A DNA stretch of 64,000 nt, taken from assembly GCF_006442545.2 (NCBI RefSeq), contig NZ_CP083952.1, forward strand, positions 5,247,501-5,311,500, read 5' to 3'. Shown here piece by piece: positions 1-8,252 of the stretch. Source of the stretch: Mesorhizobium sp. B2-1-8 (GTDB lineage Bacteria; Pseudomonadota; Alphaproteobacteria; Rhizobiales; Rhizobiaceae). Numbering within the stretch: position 1 is the first letter of the stretch; each line of letters starts with the position of its first letter. The notes under the pieces were generated by a model that had not been told where the DNA came from, did not search any database, and worked only from the letters and a program-made list of their open reading frames with translations. A program made the position numbers and the translations under genes.

Positions 1-25
1 AGCACAGAAGGAGAACGTTTCCGCC

Positions 26-46
26 TACCCCACAGTTACCCCACAG
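26..46. repeat. Tandem 10-bp direct repeat, integrase-arm-like
   Basis: TACCCCACAG occurs at 26-35 and again at 37-46, an 11-bp period with one base between copies. It lies about 85 bp from a tRNA 3' fragment. Short direct repeats flanking an att core are typical arm-type sites of tyrosine integrases, so an integrase binding role is inferred. No integrase gene is visible in the window. The frame starting at base 1 stays open to a TAA at 121-123 and could be the tail of a gene entering from the left, but I do not recognise it. Confidence 0.4.
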
Positions 47-130
47 ATATACCGGAAATAAACGTGAACATTGGCCTTCGGACGCCATCAGAAATGGCGG
101 AAATCCGGGCTTTTGCTGGCTAACCCGCCC

Positions 131-176
131 GTTCGGGACGAGGGGGTCGCAGGTTCAAATCCTGCCACTCCGACCA
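131..176 (+). other. tRNA-Pro(CGG) 3' half: attachment-site scar
   Basis: This stretch matches the 3' part of a proline tRNA: the anticodon loop TTCGGGA (anticodon CGG), the variable GGGGGTC, a T arm with stem GCAGG/CCTGC around TTCAAAT, the 3' acceptor strand CACTCCG, discriminator A and CCA. The matching 5' strand CGGAGTG and a D arm are absent upstream, and bases 127-131 do not pair well with the 3' anticodon stem, so it is not a complete gene. Elements that integrate into tRNA 3' ends leave such a partial duplicate at the end distal to the intact tRNA. By that logic the element lies left of base 131 and chromosome resumes to the right. Confidence 0.65.
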
Positions 177-404
177 GAAAATACAATGTGTTAGCGCATC
201 CCGACTGGCGCCACCCTAGATTCACCTGAGATAGAGCTCTGGTCCGGGCTGATGCCTGTTCCTTCGGGACAGGAAACGGACACGAAATCCCTTTCCTCTC
301 ACGACGCATGGGCAACGAAGTTCCTCCCATCGTGCCGGTCAATCCGCGGGGGCGTTCGCTGTCACTGATCACACTCCGACGGGGCGCGCGGTGTGCGTCG
401 TCGC

Positions 405-479
405 CTAGCGGAGGCCGAAAAAGCTCAATATCGCTATCACGATGACCACCGCTCCCACGAGCCAAATTATATTGTTCAT
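405..479 (-). CDS. 24-residue membrane microprotein
   Basis: A short frame starts at ATG 479 behind a strong ribosome site (AGGAGAGAGATC) and ends with TAG at 405-407. The peptide begins MNNIIWLVGAVVIV and ends SFFGLR. It is one hydrophobic helix of about 17 residues followed by a short basic tail. From memory, near-identical tiny proteins of this pattern (xNIIWLVGA...SFFGLR) occur widely in rhizobia, often unannotated; that recall needs a search. An EcfG-type promoter candidate lies about 116 bp upstream at 595-619. The function is unknown; inner-membrane location is inferred. Confidence 0.6.
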   Translation of the reverse strand: MNNIIWLVGAVVIVIAILSFFGLR

Positions 480-594
480 GATCTCTCTCCTGTTGCTCGA
501 TGAGCCCGCGCCTCTGGCCGAGGACGCGGGCCGATCAGCCTTTGCCTGCTGATCTTCAGCGGACCTCAAACCGTGATGCCTGCTGTCGAGATAA

Positions 595-619
595 AACCAT
601 TAGTTTTACCTAATGTTCC
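595..619 (-). promoter_or_regulatory. EcfG-type promoter candidate for the microprotein
   Basis: On the minus strand GGAAC (619-615) is followed by 16 bases and GGTT (598-595). The known alphaproteobacterial EcfG pattern is GGAAC, 16-17 bases, CGTT; three of four -10 bases match. It points toward the microprotein at 405-479. The wider gap 480-839 otherwise holds only this site and the one at 774-798. Confidence 0.45.
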
Positions 620-773
620 GCCGCTGACAGGATTTCGAAATGGCGCGATCATCCCTGAGCTAGGAACCGCAGGAGTCTACCGCCGAATATTGCGATTTTT
701 CTCCAGGTCTGGTCGCGCGATGCGATGGCCGGCCCTTCGCGTTGCCCCAGGTCCCGGTTGTCCCGCGAAACCC

Positions 774-798
774 GGAACCAAAGAGATCAGCAGCAGTT
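774..798 (+). promoter_or_regulatory. EcfG-type promoter candidate for the His-rich protein
   Basis: GGAAC at 774-778 is followed by exactly 16 bases and AGTT at 795-798. The site lies about 42 bp before the start at 840, a normal distance. It is one of three such motifs within 720 bp. Confidence 0.5.
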
Positions 799-839
799 GT
801 ATCCAACGAAGGGCTAATCAAGGCATTGGAGAAATTGCA

Positions 840-1121
840 ATGAAAACAATGATCATTTGCGCTTTGGCGCTTTCGGTGGGATTGCCCACCCTGGCTTCGG
901 CCGCCGAGGCTGACGTTGTCATCAGGACCCATCATCGACATCATAACCACGTCAGGATCATCAATGAGGAGGGCCAGCGGCTCCATCACCGTCACCACGG
1001 AACCATCGCCTTCTACGACCAGGGGCGTAGGCATCATCGTCGAGATACCGTCGTTGTCACCGGCTCCGTCTCCACTCACCGCCACCATCGTCCGGTGGTA
1101 ATGGAAAACGGCGGTTACTGA
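840..1121 (+). CDS. Small His-rich exported protein
   Basis: This 93-residue protein has a clear signal peptide: MKTMIICALALSVGLPTLASAA, with cleavage likely after ASA or SAA around residue 21. The mature part is very rich in His and Arg, with clusters THHRHHNH, LHHRHH, RRHHRRD and THRHHR. It should be periplasmic or secreted. Metal binding is a natural guess for such His clusters but is unproven. ATG 840 was chosen over the longer upstream frame because it begins a classic signal sequence and has GGAG eight bases upstream. The EcfG-type promoter at 774-798 suggests stress-induced expression. Confidence 0.65.
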   Translation: MKTMIICALALSVGLPTLASAAEADVVIRTHHRHHNHVRIINEEGQRLHHRHHGTIAFYDQGRRHHRRDTVVVTGSVSTHRHHRPVVMENGGY

Positions 1122-1289
1122 TCGCCGCCTGGTGGCTCGGCTCTCGATCAAGCCTGGCCACCAGACGACTTTTCCCTGGCACGCTACACGCGCACGCTTC
1201 ATGCGCGGTCCGGGCTCCGCGCCGGCAAGCACCTTGCGTCTTGCTGCAAGACTTAAGTCCCTCGTCCCACCAGACCGAAGCCCAGCCCT

Positions 1290-1314
1290 GGAACGTTTGC
1301 TCGCGCCCCAAGTT
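1290..1314 (+). promoter_or_regulatory. EcfG-type promoter candidate for the 1358-2034 pair
   Basis: GGAAC at 1290-1294 is followed by 16 bases and AGTT at 1311-1314, the same arrangement as at 774-798. It lies 44 bp before the start codon at 1358 and would drive the translationally coupled pair 1358-1588 and 1585-2034. Confidence 0.5.
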
Positions 1315-1357
1315 CGGTTGATTGGGCGCGAGGGCCATCAAAACGAAGCGGAAATGG

Positions 1358-1588
1358 ATGACCACCACAATCTCGAATCGTGACAACGCAAGATCCGATG
1401 CCTTGCAGCTGCGAGTGGCAGATCTCAGGAGCAGGATGCGCGACGCGCGCATCACCGAGGGCGAAATCCAGACCTTCCAAAAGGTCGCGGCCGTAATGGA
1501 GGACGGTCAGGGCCGGATCGATGGCGACGATCTGATCGCCGCATCCTTCGTCATCGACGTGCTGACGGACACGACACGCCCTGAATGA
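1358..1588 (+). CDS. Small hypothetical protein
   Basis: This 76-residue, charged, soluble protein starts MTTTISNRDNARSD and ends in TDTTRPE. I recognise no domain. ATG 1358 was preferred to the upstream start at 1322 because AGCGGAA precedes it and the EcfG-type promoter lies just upstream. The gene overlaps the next one by four bases (ATGA at 1585-1588), which indicates translational coupling with the YflT-like membrane protein and hence a shared role. Confidence 0.5.
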   Translation: MTTTISNRDNARSDALQLRVADLRSRMRDARITEGEIQTFQKVAAVMEDGQGRIDGDDLIAASFVIDVLTDTTRPE

Positions 1589-2034
1589 CCATGCCAACAA
1601 TCAGCAGGCTTTTTGACTCCCATTCCGAAGCAGCCCGGATCGCCGGCAACCTTTTGGCGGCCGGGGTTCCTCGCGTACAGATCGTCATCATCGGGCCCTA
1701 CCACGACGAAATCCGTGTCCTGAAGTCTCCCGCCGTCATGCTTGGCGCTGCCGCCGGGCTGCTGGCATGCCTGGCCGCTTTTGCTGTCCACGGCATCAAT
1801 CCTTTTACGACCGGCCTGTCGGCGATAGCCCTGACAGGCACGTTCTGCGGCTGCGTCCTCGGCGGGTTGCTCGGAGCCTGGCTCGCGGCCGCCGGAAGGC
1901 CTGAGCGTCGAAGCGTCGGCGAAGGGATTGTGCTGGTGACGGCCCATGTCGACGAGAACGCGACCGATATTGCCCAAATGGTGCTCGGCGGCAGTTGTGT
2001 CCCCGTGAACGGATTGGCCGCCGAAGCAGCATAA
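1585..2034 (+). CDS. YflT-like (general stress 17M-type) membrane protein
   Basis: This 149-residue protein opens with TISRLFDSHSEAARIAGNLL and continues AAGVPRVQIVIIGP, the pattern of the heat-induced stress protein YflT / general stress 17M-like domain (a variable-degree 'alter volume, avoid repeats' N-terminal fold). Two hydrophobic segments follow at about residues 50-72 and 80-100, the second Gly-rich, and then a C-terminal soluble part. It should sit in the inner membrane. The start overlaps the preceding stop by four bases. The family is known from stress regulons but its biochemistry is unclear. The EcfG-type site at 1290-1314 agrees with stress control. Confidence 0.6.
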   Translation: MTMPTISRLFDSHSEAARIAGNLLAAGVPRVQIVIIGPYHDEIRVLKSPAVMLGAAAGLLACLAAFAVHGINPFTTGLSAIALTGTFCGCVLGGLLGAWLAAAGRPERRSVGEGIVLVTAHVDENATDIAQMVLGGSCVPVNGLAAEAA

Positions 2035-2173
2035 TAATTTCGATGACATTGAATAGAATAGACGGCCGAGCGCGAGCACTGGCCGGCCGTTCAAACTTTG
2101 ACGAAATGGGCATCGGCCCTAGTTTGATCGATGAATATGAGGGAGCCGGTAAAACGGCGAACCGGACGCGGAC

Positions 2174-2512
2174 ATGAATTTGATCTCGACGACAGGGTCG
2201 GCACCGGTTCTTCTGGCTGCGATGTCTCTTGTTGCCGGATGCTCATCGATGGGCAGGGCGGCCGATCCGGCCAAATACGAGAGCATGACCTGCACGGAGC
2301 TCAACAGCGCCGTGGGAAGCAACGCGAGCGACATCTCGCAAGCCGCGATCACCCGCGGCAAGGTCGCCAACACCAGCGTGCCGCGTTGGCTGCTTGGCGG
2401 AACGAGCGTGAAGATGGCGGTCGCCAATCGTGAAACGGCCAGGATCGACCAGTTGAAGCGACAGCAGGATGCCGCTGTCGCCGTACGCGCACGCAAGTGC
2501 GCGGCCGGCTGA
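2174..2512 (+). CDS. Small lipoprotein
   Basis: This 112-residue protein has a type II signal sequence ending in the lipobox LVAGC, with Cys at about residue 23. The mature chain should be anchored in the envelope. It contains the segments YESMTCTELNSAV and VANRETARIDQLKRQQDAA, the latter an amphipathic helix before a C-terminal ARKC. Such small lipoproteins are common in rhizobia and I cannot assign a function. It converges with the opp operon, ending 28 bp from the oppDF stop. Confidence 0.65.
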   Translation: MNLISTTGSAPVLLAAMSLVAGCSSMGRAADPAKYESMTCTELNSAVGSNASDISQAAITRGKVANTSVPRWLLGGTSVKMAVANRETARIDQLKRQQDAAVAVRARKCAAG

Positions 2513-2540
2513 GCGAACAGGCCTCACCTACAGTGGCTTA

Positions 2541-4175
2541 TCACGCGCTCAACCGGAATCGCGTGGCGTCGATCGCGGCATTCATCAGCGTCTGCGTATA
2601 AGGCGCTTGCGGGTTGCTGAAGATGGCCTCGGTCGGCCCCTCCTCGACGATCTTGCCTTGCTTCATGACGATGATGTAATCGGCCATGGCGCGCACCACC
2701 GCCAGGTCGTGGCTGATGAACAGGTAAGACAGTTCGTGGTCGGCCTGAAGCTTGCGCAGCAGTTCCACGATCTGTTTCTGCACCGAGCGGTCGAGCGCCG
2801 AGGTCGGCTCGTCCAGCACCACCATCTTCGGCTTCAGGATCATGGCGCGGGCAATGGCGATGCGTTGCCGTTGTCCGCCGGAAAATTCGTGCGGGTAGCG
2901 GTTGCGGGCGTTGGGGTCGAGCCCGACTTCGCGCAGGGCCTCGACCGCACGCTGGTCGCGCTGCTTTCCCGAAAGGTTCGGCTCATGCACCAGCAGCCCT
3001 TCGGTGATGACCTGGCCGACGGTCATGCGTGGCGACAGCGAACCGAAGGGATCCTGGAAGACGAGCTGCATCTGGCGCCGCAGCGGCCGCATCTGCTGCC
3101 GGTCGGCCGTGGAAATGTCGCGATCGCCGAACCGAATGAGCCCATCGCTCGGCAACAGCCGCAGCAAGGCGCGGCCGAGCGTCGATTTGCCCGAGCCGGA
3201 TTCGCCGACGATGCCGATGGTCTGGTTGCGTTGCAACCGGATCGAGATGTGATCGACCGCACGCAGCATCAGCGGTTCACCGGCGAGAAACCCGCCGCCG
3301 ATCCTGAATGTGACTTCGACATTCCTGCCTTCGAGCACCACGGGCGCGTTGGCTGGCGGAGGCGCCTTGGTTCCCGTCGGCTCGGCCGCCAGCAGCATCT
3401 TGGTGTAGGCATGCTGGGGGTTGGCGAAGATCGCTTCCGCCTCGCCTTCCTCGACGACCTCGCCCTGGCGCATGACGTAGACCCGGTCGGCGAAGCGCCG
3501 AACGATGCCAAGATCGTGGGTGATGAAGACGATCGCCATGCCGAGCTTGCGCTGCAGCTCGGCCAGAAGCATCAGGATCTGTGCCTGGATGGTCACGTCG
3601 AGCGCCGTCGTCGGCTCGTCGGCGATCAGGATGTCGGGGTCGTTGGCGAGAGCCATGGCGATCATCACGCGCTGGCGCTGGCCGCCGGACATCTCGTGCG
3701 GATAGGATTTCATCCGCCGTTCCGGATCGGGAATATGGACGAGCCGCAGCAGCTTGAGCGCCTCTTCATGCGCCTCTGTGGCGCTCAGGCCCCGATGCCG
3801 GCGGATCGGCTCGATCAGCTGGTTGCCGATCGAATAGAGCGGATCGAGCGAGGTCATCGGTTCCTGGAAGATCATGCTGATCTTGCGGCCGCGGACCTTA
3901 TTCAGCTCGGATTTGCTCATTGTGAGCAAGTTTCGGCCGCGATAGTCGACATGGCCCGACGCTTCGCCGTTGGAGGCCAGCAGGCTCATCGCCGCCATCA
4001 TCGTCTGGCTCTTGCCGGAGCCGGATTCGCCGACGACGGCAACGGTTTCGCCCGCGTTGACGTGGATGTTGATGCCCTTCACCGCCTCGACCGCGCCATC
4101 GAGCGTGCGGAAGCGGACGCGCAGGTCCTTGACGCTGAGGATCGTTTCGGGAGTGGCCATGTCAGCGATCCCCAT
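2541..4175 (-). CDS. Oligopeptide ABC transporter, fused double ATPase (OppD-OppF type)
   Basis: This 544-residue protein carries two ABC ATPase domains in one chain. Domain 1 (about 10-270) has Walker A GESGSGKS at 49-56, signature SGGQRQR and Walker [13 protein letters not shown]. Domain 2 (about 285-544) has a second Walker A near 320, SGGQRQR and [12 protein letters not shown]. Each ends in the oligopeptide/dipeptide ATPase extension ([22 protein letters not shown]). The layout matches YejF/GsiA-like fused ATPases and powers the permeases encoded just upstream. ATG 4175 lies two bases past the oppC stop; ATG 4160 is an alternative start. A longer frame to 5252 is an artefact running through oppC. 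Confidence 0.9.
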   Translation of the reverse strand: MGIADMATPETILSVKDLRVRFRTLDGAVEAVKGINIHVNAGETVAVVGESGSGKSQTMMAAMSLLASNGEASGHVDYRGRNLLTMSKSELNKVRGRKISMIFQEPMTSLDPLYSIGNQLIEPIRRHRGLSATEAHEEALKLLRLVHIPDPERRMKSYPHEMSGGQRQRVMIAMALANDPDILIADEPTTALDVTIQAQILMLLAELQRKLGMAIVFITHDLGIVRRFADRVYVMRQGEVVEEGEAEAIFANPQHAYTKMLLAAEPTGTKAPPPANAPVVLEGRNVEVTFRIGGGFLAGEPLMLRAVDHISIRLQRNQTIGIVGESGSGKSTLGRALLRLLPSDGLIRFGDRDISTADRQQMRPLRRQMQLVFQDPFGSLSPRMTVGQVITEGLLVHEPNLSGKQRDQRAVEALREVGLDPNARNRYPHEFSGGQRQRIAIARAMILKPKMVVLDEPTSALDRSVQKQIVELLRKLQADHELSYLFISHDLAVVRAMADYIIVMKQGKIVEEGPTEAIFSNPQAPYTQTLMNAAIDATRFRLSA

Positions 4176-4177
4176 CT

Positions 4178-5299
4178 TTATCGATCCCTCGGGTCGAGTG
4201 CGTCGCGCAGGCCGTCGCCGACGAAGTTCAGGGCGAACAGCGTCGAGACGAGGAAGAAGGCGGGAAACAGGAGCAGCCAGTTGGCAGTGCCGATGTTCTT
4301 GGCGCCGACCGAGATCAGCACGCCCCAGCTGGTCATCGGCTCCTGGATGCCGAGACCGAGGAACGACAGGAAACTTTCCAGGATGATGACCTGCGGCACC
4401 AGCAGCGTCATGTAGATCACCACGGGGCCAAGCAGGTTGGGGATGACATGGCGCAGCAGGATGCCGCGCTGGCCGATCCCCATGGCTTCCGCCGCCTGGA
4501 CATATTCCTGCCGGCGAATCGACAGCGCCTGCCCGCGCACGATGCGCGCCATGTCCAGCCACAGCACCGCACCGACCGCCAGGAACATCAGCACGAAGTT
4601 GCGGCCGAAGAACACCACCAGCATGATGACGAAGAAGATGAACGGCAAGGAATAGAGCACATCGACGATGCGCATCATCACCTCGTCGACCTTGCCGCCG
4701 GAAAAGCCAGCGGCGGCGCCATAGATCACACCAATCACCACCGCCACGACGCCCGCGAGCAGGCCGATGGCAAGCGAGATGCGCCCGGCCATCAGCGTGC
4801 GCGACAAGAGATCGCGGCCGGTGTTGTCGGTTCCGAACAGGAAATACTGCTGCTTGACCGATGCGCTCATCGTCACTTCGAGGCCGTCCGGCGACTTGCT
4901 CTCGATCTTGGTGTCGTCGAAGGCATCGGACCGGTCGAGGTAGCGGATGTTGCGGTCGTCGATCGGCTTGGTCGACTTGACCGTGACGAAGACCTGATTG
5001 CCCTCCTGATGCCACTCCTTGATGTCGACCCGCATACGTTTGATCGCTTCGGTGAGCGCCGTCTCGATCATATCGGGCTTCGGGTAGGCCGACAGGCTTG
5101 GCGGCATGCGCACATAGTCGGCGTAGATGGTCGTGTATTGATGCGGCACGAACCAGGGGCCGAAGACGCTGACGAACCCGATCAGAACGAGGTAGTAGAG
5201 ACTGAACATGGCGGCGCGGTTGGCCTTGAGGCGCGCCCAGGCATCGCCCCAAAGCGAACGACCAACGATGGCGGGAGCCGTGGCTGCGATGTCAGTCAT
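4178..5299 (-). CDS. oppC: Oligopeptide ABC transporter permease OppC
   Basis: This 373-residue inner-membrane permease has TM1 near residues 33-52, then an unusually long non-membrane stretch (about 55-155) before FGTDNTGRDLLSRTL and five further hydrophobic segments. The EAA loop reads EYVQAAEAMGIGQRG near 270, the contact for the ATPase. E. coli OppC is about 300 residues; most of the extra length is the charged insert after TM1, predicted periplasmic. The start overlaps the oppB stop by eight bases. It pairs with OppB to form the channel. Confidence 0.9.
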   Translation of the reverse strand: MTDIAATAPAIVGRSLWGDAWARLKANRAAMFSLYYLVLIGFVSVFGPWFVPHQYTTIYADYVRMPPSLSAYPKPDMIETALTEAIKRMRVDIKEWHQEGNQVFVTVKSTKPIDDRNIRYLDRSDAFDDTKIESKSPDGLEVTMSASVKQQYFLFGTDNTGRDLLSRTLMAGRISLAIGLLAGVVAVVIGVIYGAAAGFSGGKVDEVMMRIVDVLYSLPFIFFVIMLVVFFGRNFVLMFLAVGAVLWLDMARIVRGQALSIRRQEYVQAAEAMGIGQRGILLRHVIPNLLGPVVIYMTLLVPQVIILESFLSFLGLGIQEPMTSWGVLISVGAKNIGTANWLLLFPAFFLVSTLFALNFVGDGLRDALDPRDR

Positions 5300-6215
5300 A
5301 GCGCACCCTCGGGTCGACGACCGCGTACATGACGTCGACGATCAGGTTGAAGACGATGGTGAAAATGGCGATCACCACCACCGTTCCCATCACCAGCGTG
5401 TAATCGCGGTTGAGCGCAGCGTCGACGAAATAGCGGCCGACGCCCGGAATGGAGAAGATCGTCTCGACGATGACCGAGCCGGTCAGCAGTGCCGCCGCCG
5501 CCGGGCCGGTGAAGGACACGATCGGCAGGATGGCGCCGCGCAGCGCGTGCTTGACCACCACCGACCAGTCGGAGAGGCCGAGCGCGCGGGCCGTTCGGAT
5601 ATGATGGGATCGCAGCGATTCGATCATCGAGCCGCGCATCAGGCGGGCAACGATGGCGATCTGCGGCAAAGCAAGCGTCAGCACCGGACCGATCTTGTTG
5701 ATGAAGGCGCCGTCGCCCCATCCCCCGATCGGCAACAGCCTCCAGGTCAGCCCGAAGACGAGTTGGATCACCGGCGCGATAACGAAGGTGGGGATGGTGC
5801 TGCCAGCGGTCGCCAGGGCGATCACCGTATAGTCGCCAAGCTTGTTCTGGTTGAGCGCGGCAATGGTGCCGAGCACGCTGCCGAGCAGCAGCGCCAGGAT
5901 CAGCGCCGAGGAGCCGAGTTGGACGGAAATGGGCAGGCCCTTGGCAAACAGTTCGGTGACGGTGAAGTCCGGCATGTTGTAGCTCGGGCCGAAATTGCCG
6001 CGTAAGAGATTGCCGAGATAGTGGACATATTGCAGCCAGAGCGGATCGTTGAGGCCGAACTGGGCTTCAAGATTGGCCTTGATCTCGGGGCTCAGACCCC
6101 GCTCCTGGTTGAACGGACCGCCTGGCGCGACGCGCATCAGGAAGAACGCCAGCGTCACGATGACGAACAGCGTCGGAATGGCGGTCAAAAGCCGCCGGAA
6201 TACGTATCGCAGCAT
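5292..6215 (-). CDS. oppB: Oligopeptide ABC transporter permease OppB
   Basis: This 307-residue permease begins MLRYVFRRLLTAIPTLFVIV, the standard OppB/DppB N-terminal helix, and keeps the family motif RVAPGGPFNQER. The EAA loop is HIRTARALGLSDWSVVVKHA near residue 210. About six membrane segments are visible. It is the second gene of the operon, after oppA and the hairpin at 6340-6367, and overlaps oppC by eight bases. Only a weak ribosome site (GCGGGGC) precedes ATG 6215. Confidence 0.9.
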   Translation of the reverse strand: MLRYVFRRLLTAIPTLFVIVTLAFFLMRVAPGGPFNQERGLSPEIKANLEAQFGLNDPLWLQYVHYLGNLLRGNFGPSYNMPDFTVTELFAKGLPISVQLGSSALILALLLGSVLGTIAALNQNKLGDYTVIALATAGSTIPTFVIAPVIQLVFGLTWRLLPIGGWGDGAFINKIGPVLTLALPQIAIVARLMRGSMIESLRSHHIRTARALGLSDWSVVVKHALRGAILPIVSFTGPAAAALLTGSVIVETIFSIPGVGRYFVDAALNRDYTLVMGTVVVIAIFTIVFNLIVDVMYAVVDPRVRYD

Positions 6216-6339
6216 CGGTGCCCCGCTTGATCCGGAGCACGCCCGTCCACTCGGACGATTGCGCTCCAGCCTTCAAATCTCGCACCGAACCTTCCGAAAA
6301 TCGATTCCGCTTCCCGGGCCGATGCGATGGCAAACCAGC

Positions 6340-6367
6340 GCCGCCGCGCATTCGGTTGCGCGGCGGC
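6340..6367 (-). terminator. GC-rich hairpin between oppA and oppB
   Basis: A perfect 11-bp stem (6340-6350 with 6357-6367) encloses a six-base loop. It starts 12 bases after the oppA stop in the direction of transcription. No T-run follows, so it is more likely a partial terminator or a 3' stabiliser that keeps binding-protein mRNA in excess over permease mRNA, as known for many binding-protein operons. Confidence 0.5.
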
Positions 6368-6378
6368 TTGGCCAGGGA

Positions 6379-7971
6379 TCAGTCCTTGCTGATGAAGCGT
6401 GACGGATGCACGTCCATGACATTGTCGACGAAGCCATGCAGCTTCGAGGAAACGATGTCGTGGTAGCTGTAGTAGAGAAGCGGGATCTGGCCGACATCGT
6501 CGATGAGGATGCGCTCAGCCTCGGCGAGGTCCTTCATGCGCTCTTCTGGCTTGCCGCCGGCGGCCGCGGCCTTGTCCATTGCCGCTTCGTATGCGGGGCT
6601 GTTGTAGTTCGAATAGTTGTTGCCGCTGGCCTTGCGTGTGATGCCGAGGAAGGTTTCCGGATCCTTGTAGTCAGCAATCCAGGCGGCACGCGCCACGTCA
6701 TAGTCGCCCTTCTGCTCGAGGAAGGAGTAGTGGGTCTTGGTGTCGGTGTTGAGCAGCGTGACGTCGACGCCAAGCGGCTTCAATTGCTCCTGGATCGCCA
6801 CTGCCGTGTTCTTGTGGTTTTCCGAGGTGTTGTAGCGGATCTCCATCTTCAGCGGATGCTCGGGCGTGTAGCCAAGCTTCTCGAAGATCTTCTTGGCTGC
6901 GTCCTCGCGGTCGATCTGGGGCATGTCGGCGTATTTGGCCATTGCGGGCGTGTAGCCCTCGATGCCGGGGGGCACCATCGAATAGCCGGGCAGCATCGAG
7001 TTCTGCCAGACCTTTTCGGCGATGAAGTCACGGTCGATCGCCATCGAGATGGCATTGCGCAGTTCCGGATTGTTCCACGGCGCCTTGTCGGTCTTGATCG
7101 CATAATAGTAGGTGCCGAGATACGGCCCGACATGGATCTGGTCGCCGAACTTGGTCTTGAGGTCGGCGAGCTGTTCGGTCGGCAGATCGTCATAGCTGTC
7201 GAGTTCGCCGGCCTCGAAGCGCTTCATCGCCGATGAACGATCCTCGGTCGGGATGTAGTTGACGACGTCGAACTTGACGGTCGCGGCGTCCCAGAATTTC
7301 GGATTCTTGACCAGTTTCATGTGGTCGTTGGGAACCCATTCGGCCAGCGTATAGGCGCCGTTCGAAACCAGATTGCCGGGCTTGATCCAGTCGGCGCCGA
7401 GCTTTTCAATCGAGGCCTTGCTGACCGGATAGGTCGCCTGATGGGTCAGCATCTCCAGGAAGTACGGCGTCGGCGCCTTCAGCGTCACTTCCAGGGTGTT
7501 GGCGTCGATCGCCTTGACGCCCATGTCCTCCGGCTTGCCCTTCTTGGTGTTGACGTCCTCCGCGCCCTTCACCGGATACAGCATCGAGGCGTATTCGGCG
7601 CCGGTCGCCGGATCCTCGAGCCGGTGGAAGGAGTAGACGAAGTCGTCCGCCGTCACCGGGCTGCCATCCGACCACATGCCGTCTTTGCGCAGCTTGAAGG
7701 TGTAGACCGTGCCGTCATCCGACACTGTCCAGCTTTCGGCGGCGCCCGGAATGAGATTGGCCTTCTCATCCTGCATGACCAGCCCCTGGAACAGGTCACG
7801 CAGCACGTTGGCTTCATAGACCGTCGAGGTCTTGTGTGGGTCGACCGACTCCGATTCAGCGGAGGTGCCCCTGTTATAGACGGTCTCCGCAAAGGCTGGC
7901 GTCAAGAACGTACCGGCAGCCAAGGTCATGGTCGTGGCGAATACCGTCGCCTTCAGCATGTTTTTCAGCAT
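6379..7971 (-). CDS. oppA: Periplasmic oligopeptide-binding protein OppA
   Basis: This 530-residue protein has a signal peptide of about 28 residues (hydrophobic core ATTMTLAAGTFLTP, cleavage near AFA-ET). The mature part is a family 5 solute-binding protein: ETVYNRGTSAESESVDPH, LIPGAAESWTVSDDGTVYTF, YNTSENHKNTAVAIQEQ, and the OppA-like tail NNYSNYNSPAYEAAMDKA. It has no lipobox, so it should be free in the periplasm, delivering peptides to OppBC. ATG 7971 is preceded by GGGAGAACTTC. It is first in the operon and separated from oppB by the hairpin. Cell-wall murein peptides are an alternative substrate (compare MppA). Confidence 0.9.
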   Translation of the reverse strand: MLKNMLKATVFATTMTLAAGTFLTPAFAETVYNRGTSAESESVDPHKTSTVYEANVLRDLFQGLVMQDEKANLIPGAAESWTVSDDGTVYTFKLRKDGMWSDGSPVTADDFVYSFHRLEDPATGAEYASMLYPVKGAEDVNTKKGKPEDMGVKAIDANTLEVTLKAPTPYFLEMLTHQATYPVSKASIEKLGADWIKPGNLVSNGAYTLAEWVPNDHMKLVKNPKFWDAATVKFDVVNYIPTEDRSSAMKRFEAGELDSYDDLPTEQLADLKTKFGDQIHVGPYLGTYYYAIKTDKAPWNNPELRNAISMAIDRDFIAEKVWQNSMLPGYSMVPPGIEGYTPAMAKYADMPQIDREDAAKKIFEKLGYTPEHPLKMEIRYNTSENHKNTAVAIQEQLKPLGVDVTLLNTDTKTHYSFLEQKGDYDVARAAWIADYKDPETFLGITRKASGNNYSNYNSPAYEAAMDKAAAAGGKPEERMKDLAEAERILIDDVGQIPLLYYSYHDIVSSKLHGFVDNVMDVHPSRFISKD

Positions 7972-8121
7972 GAAGTTCTCCCTGTCGGCGCTGCCATCGG
8001 CGCGCCTTTACGTGTTGACGCCCCGGAACCGATGTCTGGTCCTTTGAGCGCGCCGCCGGTTCCCTCCGACGGCTGGTGGCAGGAGACTAGACAGGAGGTA
8101 AGCTCTTTTCAACCGAGTACT

Positions 8122-8140
8122 GATTGACCCTAAGTCAATC
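8122..8140. promoter_or_regulatory. Palindrome in the oppA / tadE-like divergent region
   Basis: GATTGAC and GTCAATC flank a five-base spacer in the 281-bp gap between the divergent starts at 7971 and 8253. The minus-strand arm contains TTGAC, a possible -35 element for oppA. The symmetry suggests a dimeric regulator site; no regulator gene is adjacent. The rest of the gap shows nothing further. Confidence 0.3.
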
Positions 8141-8252
8141 CTCATTATCGCAGAAGCAACGGCTAAATTAGAGAGGCGTTTCAATCGAGCGCATCCTTTG
8201 GTTGCACCCGGAGTTTCCGCTTTCTGCATGCGAACTTGAGCATGCTGGTGCC

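Noticed and set aside
131..176. Complete functional tRNA-Pro gene
   Set aside because: The 5' acceptor strand and D arm are missing and the anticodon stem is mispaired.
88..465. 125-codon minus frame containing GFEPATPSSRT
   Set aside because: That peptide is a known artefact of translating tRNA 3' ends backwards; the frame lies across the tRNA-Pro fragment and the microprotein gene.
2469..4415. 648-codon plus-strand open frame
   Set aside because: It lies antisense to the oppDF gene, whose ABC motifs are unmistakable; the plus frame is low-complexity Arg/Asp/His-rich sequence typical of high-GC shadows.
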